From Irineochytrium annulatum (lineage: Eukaryota > Chytridiomycota > Chytridiomycetes > Chytridiales > Chytridiaceae), in the NCBI GenBank assembly GCA_027600665.1, contig JADGJL010000443.1, positions 1-21,016 of the forward strand: a stretch of 21,016 nt of DNA. The letters run 5' to 3'. This document shows positions 10,430 to 19,516 of the stretch, one piece after another. Every line of letters starts with the position of its first letter. The first letter of the stretch is position 1. The notes under the pieces were generated by a model, which saw only the letters and a program-made list of their open reading frames with translations, had not been told where the DNA came from and ran no database searches. Both the position numbers and the translations under genes were made by a program.

Positions 10430-11555
10430 TTATGTGAATATGTAGATTGCGGGTGTGCCTATCACGGCAGCAGCAGTAACGCTCATGAACAAAGTTCTAA
10501 GAACACGTCTATCCGCCTCCGCGTAGTTCTTCAACGGCGGCGCGTCCTCTACCGGAAACACCCCGCCGAGCAACCTCCCGTCCACGCCTTCCAGCGGCGC
10601 GTCCCCGTCGTCCCCTACGCCACTCTCGGCCGACGACAGCGCATCTGTATTCACGCGCTCCGCTTCCGACTGCGCTATCGATTCCCGGAGCGCTCGCTTG
10701 GCGATTACGGTGATGTAGACGACGAACGTTGAGAGGAAGATCAGGCTGTACAGCGCCGTCAAGAGACGCGTTCGCCGGTCGATCTCAAAGTCTTCAGACA
10801 GGTCACCGATAAGCGAGCCGATGTAGCTGTACAGAACGGCGCCAGGGATGTTGCCTGCGAAGGTGGCTGCCGCCAGATGCCCGTACTGGTGGTCGAAGTT
10901 ATAAGCTGTCGCTTTCAGGAGCGATACTCACCCTGATGTTGGTCAAAGACAGAACGTAGTTGCTCAGCCCGAACGGGACGATCGGGGTCAAGCGAAGCAA
11001 TAGTACGATCTTTAACCCTTCTCTGATCATCGCGTTAGAAACCCGGCTGTAGCATTCCTGCACACCTTCCGATGGCATTATCGATGGCCTTCAGCGACGG
11101 GCTGCCCCGGACCTTCTTCTCAACCCATGGACGCATCACCGTCCGCGCTAACAAGATGGCGACAGCAAGGCCCAGCTATCCGCTTGTCAGTACATTGCCA
11201 ATGTACTTAGAGACAAAACTTCATTGCACCTGAGAGCCGACGAGGACGACAATGACGGAAACCGGCAGAGGTCGAAAAATAACTCCAGCTTGCAAACGAT
11301 TTATCCTTGTCCACCGGGCCACAGCAATGGCTTACCTCCAATGGTGAGTATGGTTGCCGGCACCATCACCAACGTCATCCCTAGCGTGCGTTTTAGGCAA
11401 GAAAACGCATTGTAAAGCCGATTCTCACCTGCAAAGATGAAAACAAAGAGCAGCGGAGCCCATGCCCCGCTGGCCTGGACGATCCCGTTAGCACATTGCA
11501 GTGCATCTGCAAATGGGGGCCGTACCTTTACAAACTCGAGGATCGGGTGCGACAT
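10430..11555 (-). CDS. TVP38/TMEM64-family (VTT domain) membrane protein
   Basis: Seven exons: 11555-11526, 11474-11429, 11380-11336, 11288-11230, 11175-11066, 11022-10932, 10885-10430; 278 aa. VTT/SNARE-associated family hallmarks are present: an N-terminal helix WAPLLFVFIFA, PATILTIGAG, a helix ending in GSQLGLAVAILLAR, then LLLRLTPIVPFGLSNYVL and FAGNIPGAVLYSYIGSL. The family includes yeast Tvp38 and human TMEM64, VMP1 and TMEM41B; several members are lipid scramblases or Golgi/ER membrane proteins. The C-terminus has a further helix, an Arg/Glu-rich segment (AKRALRESIAQSEAERV) and a last hydrophobic helix. The LTPIVPFGLSNYVLSLT block resembles TMEM64 (LTPIPFGLQN) more than I would expect of yeast Tvp38, but this is a by-eye comparison. 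Intron 1 (51 nt) is in frame and stop-free; it is called spliced because of its TGCTAAC branch site. Confidence 0.85.
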
Positions 11556-11705
11556 CCTCGCCGCTCAATTGAGGCCAAGGAATGCCAACGTCAAAGCTCG
11601 TGAATGTTCAAATCTCTATCTCGGCTCCATTCGCGTCCCATCGGCCGCCTACTCCTCCCTCGAAAACCAGTCCTCGTTCCCGTCACCCGAATACCTATAT
11701 CCAGG
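11556..11705. promoter_or_regulatory. compact divergent promoter between TVP38-like and aminotransferase genes
   Basis: The two genes diverge. The gap is 48 bp if the aminotransferase begins at ATG 11604, or 150 bp if it begins at ATG 11706. No TATA box is evident. An out-of-frame ATG at 11582 would be an upstream start if plus-strand transcription begins before it. Start-site choice in this interval decides whether the aminotransferase carries its N-terminal extension. Confidence 0.5.
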
Positions 11706-13212
11706 ATGTCCCACCGTCTGTGCATGATCCCAGGTACGGGAGTTTGTGGAAGTTCCCGATCAGCTGGCCCCGATTCCTTACTATCTCGATCTGCGCAGGG
11801 CCTGTCGAGTTCGACAACGCCGTAAGATTCGACGCGTCGTGGCAATGTTTCTTTCAGGTATTCTAATGCCCATGCGCAAACGTTTAGGTCTTGACCGCCA
11901 TGTCGACGGATGCTACCTCGCACGTTGACCCGGCCTTCATTGACAAGTTTGGGAGCTCGATCGAGATGCTTCGGAAGGTGTTCTTCGCGCCGGTGAGTCA
12001 TTATTTAGTTTGCGGCATGTAGGGCTTTGGCTTCTGACGCTGTGTGTGCTGGTTGCAGACTGGGCAACCCTTCGTCATTGCCGGCTCAGGCACCCTGACG
12101 TGGGACGCCACGGCCGCAAACCTGATCGAGCCCGGGGACAAAGTGCTCGTGATCGTGACCGGCATCTTCGGGGACTGGTTCGGCGAGTGGTAAGCTCTTT
12201 TATCACGCCACTGCCCTTCGTTCCGTAAATTCATTGCCTTTGCAGCCTTACGGTCTACGGCGGCGACGTCACGTACCTCCGCGCCCCGTTTGGCGACCGC
12301 CCGTCCCTTTCCGAGATCGAGACGGCCCTCAAGTCGACAACCTATAAGCTTGTCACGATCACGCACGTCGACACGTCGTCGGGCGTCCTGCAGGACGTCC
12401 AGCCCATCGCAGATGTCGTAAAGCGCGTTTCGCCATCGACCCTGATCGCCCTGGACGGCGTCTGCTCCGTAGCCGCCGAGCGGATCGAGCAGGAGAAGTG
12501 GGGTATCGACGTCGTGTTGACGGCGTCGCAGAAGGCGTTGGGTGTTCCGCCTGGGTTAGCTGTCATGGTGGTTAGCCAGAGAGCTCTGGAGGTTGCGGCG
12601 AACCGCAAGGCGGCGCCGGCGACGTACTACGCTTCGTTCAAGAAGTGGCAAGTTGCTTTCTTCACTTCCATGCGATTTTTTCCAGTGTTAATGGTCATCC
12701 AGGCTCCCAATTATGAAGAAGTACGAGGCCCGCCAGCCGTCCTACTTCGCGACCCCGCCCGTTCAGCTCATTATGGCGCTGCACGTCTCCCTAGGCCAAT
12801 TCTTAAGCGCCCAGGGCGAGATGAACACTAGATTCGACCAGCACCGTTCGGCCTCAGACAAGGTCAAGGACGCCCTCGAGTCCATAGGGCTCAAGATCGT
12901 CCCCGTCAAGAGGGATGCGGCCGCGCACACGCTGACCGCCGTCTACTATCCGGCGGGCGTGGCACCCGCTGAGTTCCTGGGGAAAGTCGGGGCGAGAGGC
13001 GTCATCATTGCCGGTGGCCTGCACCCGGAGCACGCGGTTAAGTACTTCCGCGTTGGGCACATGAATGTCTCGTCCGTTAACGACTCTCAAAACCATCACT
13101 TGGACACGACGCTGAAGGCTATCCGGGAAGCTTTGAAGGTGAGAGACTAACGATGCCAACAGAGGATGCTTACCGTATTCAGGAGGTTGGATACAAGCAC
13201 GAGAAGTTGTAA
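11604..13212 (+). CDS. alanine-glyoxylate / serine-pyruvate aminotransferase (class V)
   Basis: Exons: 11604-11733 (or from ATG 11706), 11799-11821, 11888-11992, 12059-12189, 12246-12647, 12703-13138, 13183-13212; 418 aa from the first ATG or 384 aa from the second. The PLP enzyme transfers an amino group to glyoxylate, giving glycine. Family marks: IPGPVEF at the N-terminus, SHVDPAFI, AGSGTLTWDA, LALD-type Asp166, the Schiff-base Lys192 in TASQKALG (384-aa numbering), and GGLHPEHAVKYFRVGHM near the C-terminus. ATG 11604 directly follows an in-frame TGA. It adds 34 residues rich in Arg (six) with two Lys and no Asp/Glu, looking like a mitochondrial presequence. The C-terminus HEKL is only weakly PTS1-like. 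Exon 2 is just 23 nt, and intron 5 (12648-12702) uses a GC donor. The core call is firm; the start is not settled. Confidence 0.92.
12648..12702 (+). other. GC-AG intron in the aminotransferase gene
   Basis: The only junction restoring the conserved reading (KKW then LPIMKKYEAR) uses donor GCAAGT at 12648 and acceptor tcatccag ending at 12702. The other modelled introns in the window begin with GT. GC-AG introns are a known minor class of U2 introns, typically with a strong remaining donor, as here. Confidence 0.8.
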
Positions 13213-13268
13213 ACGTGTAGTTCATGATATGGAGGCTTAGAATTCGATGTCGTGGTGCAAATACATCA

Positions 13269-13274
13269 TTTATT
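13269..13274 (-). terminator. probable poly(A) signal of the Mak11 gene
   Basis: AATAAA on the minus strand, 33 nt past the TAG of the WD40 gene. It lies within the presumed 3' UTR of the convergent aminotransferase gene; the two stop codons are only 94 bp apart. Confidence 0.6.
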
Positions 13275-13306
13275 CGATATGTTCTTTTTAAAAAATCATA
13301 ATTTAT

Positions 13307-14905
13307 CTACTTGTTGACAGGCTTGACTGCCCATGACCCCTTCCCAATTAACTTCGTTTTAGGCCCGGCTTGCTTTAAATGTGATGCCGCCTTCACACTC
13401 GCCTTCGCTAACGGCTTTGACTCCACCGGTAATGCAGCCACCTTCGCGTGCTTCTTATTGCTCCCACCAACTTCCTGTACGGCTGCCTTCGCTCGCTTCT
13501 TCCCACCACCACCGTCCTCCTCTTTAACGGCCTGCTTCTTTCTCTTTTGCTGCGGCTCTGGCGGCATTGTTGACTTTTTGAGCGCTGACTTTAGCGGGCC
13601 GCCGGCCGGACCCTCCTTCTTGGCCGGAGCGTCCACCCGCGTCTCTTTCCCCTTGCCATTCGCAGTGCCACTAGCCATTTTCCCTTTATTTGTTGCTGCG
13701 CCATCAAATGTCACTGACATCTTCAGCGAGTTCTTCGACGTTTCCGCCTCGGGATGATCCTGCTCCATCTCCTCATGATCGTCCTCTCCAATAGCCTCAG
13801 CGAAATCCTCGCTCGCATCAACCGATAGCGCCTCCGACTGCCGCCGCTTACCCGAAAATTTGGTCTCCCCGACGACCAAGCAGGTGAGTCGACACGTCGC
13901 CTCGTAGGACGCAAGGGGGCCGGGGCTCGGCAGCTCCGACAGCTCCTTCCCGACCTTCGGCGCCGCGCCGGCCTCAACGGCGCACTCCACCTCGACGGCG
14001 TCCAGGTCCCACACCCTAACGCCACCATCGGTCGAGCATGTGACGAGCAACAAAACCCCGTCGACCTCGACAAAATCCATATCCTTCACCCTCGCGCCGT
14101 GACCTGTCCGCCATCTCGCCAGCAGCTTCGCCTCCGCGTCCGCCGTCCAAACCGTCACGCACCCATCGTCCCCGCCCACGACCACCCTCTCCGGCCCCTC
14201 GCGCTCGCCATTATTCCGTCTCGCCTTTACAATAAGCAAGCAGTTCAACCTCCCCACCCCGCCGACCTCCTTCACCACCTCTCCCAGATCCCGATCCCAA
14301 ACCTGGACGCTCCGGTCCATCAGCACGCCGAACCTGTTCCCTGCGGGACCCCACCGCACCCTGAACCCGACCCCGCCCTTTAACCTCGTCGTGTGCGCGC
14401 AGTTCCCCTTCATCAGATCCCACAGCCGCATGAACCCGTCCGTCGACACCGACAGCAGCAGGCGCCCCGAGGGATGGCACGCCAGGCCGGTGACGGGGCT
14501 CGTGTGGCCTTTGAGCGTCTTCAGCACGGCCCAGTCCGACGTTCGCAGGAGCGCGATGGAGCAATCCTCGGAGGCCGTGATGAGGTGTGTCGTGTCGTGG
14601 AAGTGTAAAGCGGTGATCGTGCCGGTATGGTGGGTGAGGGAGCCGGATTCCTTCCGACGAGAGAGGTCGTAGAGCTTCACGTGCTCGTCGGTGGAGCCCG
14701 TGGCGAGAAGCTTGGAGGTGAGGGCCAGGGATTTGATGCAGGTAATGTGAGAGGGGTAGATGTAGGACGGCGTCAGCGTGACGGCGAGGCGGAAGACGCC
14801 GTCACCGCCTGGAGGTGAGCCGTCCGTGGCCGCGAGAGTGCCGTCGAGACCGAAGAGCAACCGCTCGTACGAGCCCGCGACGATGTGGAACGATGGTGGT
14901 GGCAT
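13307..14905 (-). CDS. MAK11: Mak11/PAK1IP1-like WD40 ribosome-biogenesis protein
   Basis: A single exon of 532 aa. Residues 1-350 are WD40 repeats in the order seen in PAK1IP1/Mak11: IVAGSYERLLFGLD at the N-terminus, LLATGSTDEHVKLYDL, HHTGTITALHF, LITASEDCSIALL, GHTSPVTGLACHPSGRLLLS with DGFMRLWDL, VVGGDDGCVTVW, then ARVKDMDF with STDGGVRVWDL. After TCRLTCLVVGE the tail (about 385-532) is acidic and then strongly Lys-rich, as usual for nucleolar assembly factors. Mak11 acts in 60S subunit maturation, in the nucleolus. The start is the ATG at 14905, because the open frame further upstream (to about 15031) has no ATG and is AT-rich. Lack of introns contrasts with all other genes here. Confidence 0.92.
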   Translation of the reverse strand: MPPPSFHIVAGSYERLLFGLDGTLAATDGSPPGGDGVFRLAVTLTPSYIYPSHITCIKSLALTSKLLATGSTDEHVKLYDLSRRKESGSLTHHTGTITALHFHDTTHLITASEDCSIALLRTSDWAVLKTLKGHTSPVTGLACHPSGRLLLSVSTDGFMRLWDLMKGNCAHTTRLKGGVGFRVRWGPAGNRFGVLMDRSVQVWDRDLGEVVKEVGGVGRLNCLLIVKARRNNGEREGPERVVVGGDDGCVTVWTADAEAKLLARWRTGHGARVKDMDFVEVDGVLLLVTCSTDGGVRVWDLDAVEVECAVEAGAAPKVGKELSELPSPGPLASYEATCRLTCLVVGETKFSGKRRQSEALSVDASEDFAEAIGEDDHEEMEQDHPEAETSKNSLKMSVTFDGAATNKGKMASGTANGKGKETRVDAPAKKEGPAGGPLKSALKKSTMPPEPQQKRKKQAVKEEDGGGGKKRAKAAVQEVGGSNKKHAKVAALPVESKPLAKASVKAASHLKQAGPKTKLIGKGSWAVKPVNK

Positions 14906-15419
14906 GGTGATATGAAAAAAGATGAAAAGACTGCGTTGGCAAAAAGGATTTGACAATATTAACAACCAGAGATATTTGTGGTTTAGGGGACATCTTATTC
15001 TATTATTATTAGGAGAAGTGGAAGAACACAAAAAAAATATCGAAGCAAAGTGTGAGAAGGAACCGAAGCTCTTTTGCTAGGATCCTTTTGCGCCTCGTTC
15101 CGGACCTTGTCTGCATCTCGCGATCGAGGAGGATATCATATCGATTACACATACTAGCATATTACGCTGCCATGCTGAATTCTGGGTAAAATACTGCTGC
15201 TCGCCCAGGATAAACGGATCGTGTTGGACCGAAAACGCAGTTCACGCCTACTTACGTCACTTGTCATCCTGCCTCCCCAACTCCGTCCAGTCCACGCTCC
15301 ACGACCTCAGTCTGGCCGTCTCGCCCCGCGTCCTTTAACAGCTCCCTCTGCCGGCAGATCGGGCCCTGTACGAATCGTCCCACCTGCTCCGCTTTTAGGT
15401 GTTCGACGAGTGTCTCAGC
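14906..15419. promoter_or_regulatory. divergent intergenic region between MAK11 and APP1
   Basis: About 514 bp between two divergent starts. It contains a CRE/bZIP-like TTACGTCA at 15252-15259 and an AT-rich block (14930-15030) upstream of MAK11. A tttag acceptor just before 15399 could end an intron in the APP1 5' UTR. A stop-free frame here (15221-15562) overlaps the APP1 start in another frame and shows only Pro/Arg bias, so I do not call it a gene. Confidence 0.45.
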
Positions 15420-17052
15420 ATGGCGGCAACCACCCCAACCACCGCCGCCGCTTTGGGCCGTGTCGGGACCATCTTCCTGTACCCGACCTACGCCCGCCGG
15501 GCCCCGGCGATCCTGGCCATCGATTCCGCGTTGGCCGTGCCCGTCCCCGCCGCCGATCCTGAGCCGAATGTCGCCGTGGCCGACCGGCCCTGGCTCGTTC
15601 AGTGCCGCGGCTGGTCCTGCGTCGAGAACCCGGGCTCCTTCCGCCGCCGCCTCGTCCTCGGCTTTACGAAGTGGCTGACCAACACCACACCGGCCACCCC
15701 GTTGGCGACCGCGGTGGCCACGCCGCCACTCACGCCGCCGACCTTGGGCACCGCGCTGATCGTTGAAGACACGTTCGAGGACCGCGCGGGGAGGTTTATG
15801 GCGCAGGGGTTGCTAAGTTCGACCCTCGTCGTCGCGGCCGTGGGCTTCGCAGCAAAAGGAGGGGGAAGGAGGAGGAAGCTGTCAGGCGGGTCCGCATCGT
15901 CGTCGGGCGCTGGGGTGGTGACAGATGACGAAGAGGACATCGGTTCTAAAACCCATCATCGTATGTCGATAGAGGCGATCTTGGCGCTTGTGGAGGGGAT
16001 GCCGAGGGTCGTTGTCGACACGACGGCGACGGTCGGTCACTTTGACGCGGTGCTGGAGGTGCCTGCGGCGACGTTGAAGCAGTGGAGGGAAGGGAAGGAT
16101 GACGTGGGTTGGGACATGAACAAGCTGGAGCTGCTGGCGTTCGAGTCTTCGGGTGAGTTACGATGAGTTGACTTGGCTTCGACTTCACGTTCTCATGCTG
16201 CGGCGGCGCTTTTTGCAGGTCCATTTGCTGGCACATATTCGTGGGGTACAGCGGATCTGCTTGAGCAGGACGGCATCAGCATCGTATCTGACCTGGATGA
16301 CACGATCAAGGAATCGGACGTTCACATGGGGAAGCGCGCGGCAATACGGGCCGCCTTTTATAAGAACGGTGCGCCGGTCGCGGGTATGAGCGACGCGTAC
16401 CAGTCCTTCGCGTCAAACGGCTGCGCTTTCCATTACGTGAGCGCCAGTCCCTACCAGCTCTTCCCGACTATCAACGAATTTCTGACCGACAACGAATTTC
16501 CCCTTGGTAGCCTGTTTTTGCGGGACGTGTGGGTGGCGGGGAACATGTCGTCGCGCGCATATAAGCGGTCCACGATCACGGGACTTATGAATGTAAGGAC
16601 TAATATCAATCTTTGTTTTTATTGATAAAGGTTGAATGCGATGTCGAAAATAGAAATACCCTACTCGCAAGTTTATTCTCATCGGTGACTCCGGCGAGAA
16701 GGACGCCGAAACGTTTTCGAACCTATACCGCGACTTCCCTGACAAGGTCTTAAAGGTTTTCATCCGGAATGTTACCCTGCTAGGCCCCGACGGCGAGCGT
16801 AAGACCGAGGCTGACGAGCGCCACAGAAAGCAGTTCGAGTACGTCCGCGCCAATCTGGCGACTATCCCTGCGGACCGGTGGATGCTCTTCGATCGGAGCG
16901 ATGAGCTGGTAGAGGACATCACTTCGCTGCTCGCGGGCGAGGCGAAGAGCGATGCGGCGGCGGTTTCGGCTGCCGTGGCGGAGGTAGCCGAGCTGCTCGC
17001 GGGCGTGAAGGTGGAGGCGCCAGTGGAAGGCGTGTCGGTCGCTGGGCTGTGA
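15420..17052 (+). CDS. APP1: App1-type phosphatidate phosphatase
   Basis: Three exons: 15420-16152, 16219-16592, 16654-17052; 501 aa. The C-terminal half is the DUF2183/App1 catalytic domain: Mg-dependent DXDXT motif in SDLDDTIKESDV (Asp269, Asp271, Thr273), FHYVSASPYQLFPTINEFL, FPLGSLFLRDVW, then RKFILIGDSGEKDAE spanning the second splice junction, and VFIRNV. The family dephosphorylates phosphatidate to diacylglycerol; the yeast member localises to cortical actin patches. The N-terminal half has the conserved IFLYPTYARR block, a TPPLTPPT proline-rich stretch that could serve as an SH3 ligand, and the EDRAGRF region. The start is the first ATG; a longer reading from GTG 15399 is not favoured. 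The gene is followed after 200 bp by the Abp1-like gene on the same strand. Confidence 0.92.
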
Positions 17053-17252
17053 AGGACTTCTCTGCACATCCGTTTTTCGTTTTTGTAGTCCTTGCCTGAC
17101 TGTTGGGGTTATTTTTTTTAGCCATGTCATTTTTTAAGCGGACATTTACATCGGCACATTCCATTTTTCCTTGTTATCTATTTGGATGACTTAAATACAA
17201 TTCATGAAGTTGGTTGATCGTGGACATGTCCGAGTGATTTCTGACAACCGCG

Positions 17253-18955
17253 ATGACCACGCAAATCGGCTTCCCCAAGAGCGTGCACGATGCCTACCTG
17301 GATGTGCTCGCAGACGGGAGCGCCACGAACTGGACGATCTTCACGTACGACAAGAACACAAACGATCTGAAGGTCGCTGGCTCGGGAGGTGGGATCGCTG
17401 TCGATGATCCTCGATCTAGCTAAACGTTTTGCAGACGGCGGTCTGGAAGAGCTTGCCGACGAATGGGAGGACAGCAAGATCCAGTACGCCTTCTGCAAGG
17501 TTGTCGAGCCGATCTCGAAGCTGCCCAAGTTTGTGCTGATATCCTGGGTGAGCGATACCGCGTGCCTCCGGTACCCACGATCTGACGTTCCCGTTGACTG
17601 CAGTGTGGCGACGGCGTGCCGGTGTCGAAGAAGGGCCTGTTCCCGCATCACGTGAACGACGTTACCAAGTACTTCAAGGGCTTCCATGTCCACATCAACG
17701 CGCGGGCGGAGATCGACGTCAGCCCCGATGCGATCATGAAGAAGGTCCAGTCCAGCTCTGGAGCGAAGTACGGGATTCATCAGGAGAAGGCTTCGAAGAC
17801 CCCGGATGTTATCGCCCCTGTCGTAAGTATATCTTCGTTGACGTGTGCCGGATTCCAATAACGCGTTTTCATCAGGGATCGGTTTACCAGCCCGTCAAGA
17901 CGAACCCGCGGTCTTTGGCGGAATCATCAACCGCCGGTCACGCCACGTCAAGCCCCTCGGGTCCGCCGCCGGCCCCGCGCAACGCCGCCTCCGAGATCCA
18001 GCAGATGCGGGAGCGCCGGGAGCAGGAGGAGCGGGAACGGGAGCAGCGCTCGTCGCAGTCCCGTCGGGATGCCGAGGCGGCCCAAGAGAGGGAGGACCGA
18101 GACCGCGCGGACAAGGTGAGGAGGGAGAGGGAGCAAAGGGAACAGGCCGAGCGCGATCAGCAACGGCGCGAGGAGGAGCAAAGGCTGTCAGCCGCCAGGC
18201 GGAGGGCGGAGGAGGACGAGAGGGATCGGTTGAGGAGGGAGGAAGAAGGTGAGGATATTACAATTTCGGTAAGGTATACTTTTTTTTTAATAAAACAAAC
18301 GTTTCCTACAGAACGATCCCGCGCCCCGCCACCACCATCCGCCGTCCCCGCTTGGGCCGCCATCCCTGCCGCCCCGCCGTCTCCGCCAAAGGCCGCGGTG
18401 GCAGCCGGCGCGGCCTCAAAGCATGACCCACCGACGGCGAAGAACGACCCCGCGACGACGGCCGTCGCGCTGTACGCGTACCAGGCGCAGGAGGAGAACG
18501 AGATCGACTTTGACGAAAACGAGACGATCACGGGCATTGAGAAGATCGACGAGGGGTGGTGGCAGGGCGTCAACGCGCAAGGGAAGATGGGGTTGTTTCC
18601 GGCGAACTATGTTCAGCTGTTGGAGGCTGAGGAGGCCGGTGGGGCTGTTGAGGAGCCGGCGGCGGCGGCTGCTGTCGATGGGGAGTATCGCGAGGCTACG
18701 GCATTGGTACGTTGCGTCCTTTTCCGGCATTGCGATGATTTACCGATACTGTCACTAGTACGATTACGAAGCCGCCGAGGAGAACGAGATCTCATTCACT
18801 GCTGGCGATGTCATCACCCACATCGTGTTCGTCAGCGAGGATTGGTGGCAGGGTCGAGTGAATGGGGTCGAGGGTCTATGTAAGTTTTTCGTGGCGTGCG
18901 TCGTGTAATGCTAATGCGTTATTTTCCAGTTCCTGGGAACTATGTTCAGCTCTGA
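17253..18955 (+). CDS. ABP1: Abp1/drebrin-like actin-binding protein (ADF-H + two SH3)
   Basis: Seven exons: 17253-17388, 17435-17547, 17604-17822, 17876-18248, 18312-18706, 18759-18879, 18930-18955; 460 aa. Residues about 1-135 are an ADF-H domain ([44 protein letters not shown]). Residues about 195-281 are an Arg/Glu-rich coiled coil or single alpha helix. A Pro/Ala-rich linker follows, then two SH3 domains at about 330-385 ([31 protein letters not shown]) and 407-460 ([30 protein letters not shown] at the very C-terminus). Abp1 proteins bind F-actin at endocytic patches, activate Arp2/3 and recruit partners by SH3. This one has two SH3 domains; budding yeast Abp1 has one. Intron 4 (63 nt) is in frame and stop-free, so retention would add 21 residues. 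Its acceptor phase was fixed by the proline-rich frame. Confidence 0.93.
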
Positions 18956-18982
18956 GCTGGTAGATAAGGGAGTTGCACGGTG

Positions 18983-18988
18983 AATAAA
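18983..18988 (+). terminator. probable poly(A) signal of ABP1
   Basis: AATAAA 28 nt downstream of the ABP1 stop codon. Confidence 0.55.
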
Positions 18989-19158
18989 GCGGAATGCAGC
19001 GTTGCCAACGACTTGCGACTTTCTCCTACGTCAGTTGTTTATAAACGTTACCATGACGCGGTTGCTGGGCCAATTCTGTGCCGACCCTAATGGCCGGCAA
19101 GCGGGCGCGCCATGGTGCGACGACGTCGATCCCGACGGGATGGCATCAAAGCCGTCGT

Positions 19159-19178
19159 GGTGATCGATCACCGGTGAT
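19159..19178. repeat. overlapping palindromes
   Basis: A perfect 14-bp palindrome ggtgatcgatcacc (19159-19172) overlaps a perfect 12-bp palindrome atcaccggtgat (19167-19178). Possible dimeric regulator site or cruciform; function unknown. Confidence 0.5.
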
Positions 19179-19180
19179 GC

Positions 19181-19516
19181 ATGAGTGAATACGTGGTAGA
19201 AACTCACGAAGTGCGGTCCTTCGTGGTCGTTGAATACTGGCGTCTAAGAAACAATGACGCTAAGTTCAGATTAGTGCGGGAACGATGGAAGGTGCTCTTA
19301 GGCCGCGTTCGCCATCCATGCTGCCTGTTCTCCCATGCCTGGACGCCTCAACGGCTTGCTCCACAAAGGTTCAGAGCCATGAAGGTAAAGTTGACAGAAG
19401 CAACACGAGATTTAAAGATGATGGTGACTGGTCACCAGTTGGACAGCTTATTCGAACTCCTTAAGGGCTTTTATATTGATAAAGTGCTGGCGAAGGCAAG
19501 GCATGCGACAGCGTGA
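19181..19516 (+). CDS. small hypothetical ORF, doubtful
   Basis: A 111-aa ATG-initiated frame with no domain I recognise. The N-terminal third is acidic and aromatic (VVVEYWRLRN); the C-terminal third could be helical (LDSLFELLKGFYIDKVL). It lies between a called poly(A) signal and the HSP20 promoter. The length is only modestly above chance for this composition. It could be a lineage-specific gene, an exon of something unrecognised or noise. Confidence 0.15.
   Translation: MSEYVVETHEVRSFVVVEYWRLRNNDAKFRLVRERWKVLLGRVRHPCCLFSHAWTPQRLAPQRFRAMKVKLTEATRDLKMMVTGHQLDSLFELLKGFYIDKVLAKARHATA

Noticed and set aside
14906..15031. 42-codon N-terminal extension of the WD40 protein
   Set aside because: No ATG in it, AT-rich composition, and the Mak11 family starts at the IVAGSYE block just after ATG 14905.
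16413..17069. 218-codon minus-strand ORF antisense to APP1
   Set aside because: Mirrors the coding frame of exons with strong catalytic motifs on the plus strand; its own translation is Ser/Ala/Arg-biased with no domain.
17202..17858. 218-codon minus-strand ORF antisense to ABP1
   Set aside because: Spans introns of the plus gene and shows no protein features; a shadow of the ADF-H exons.
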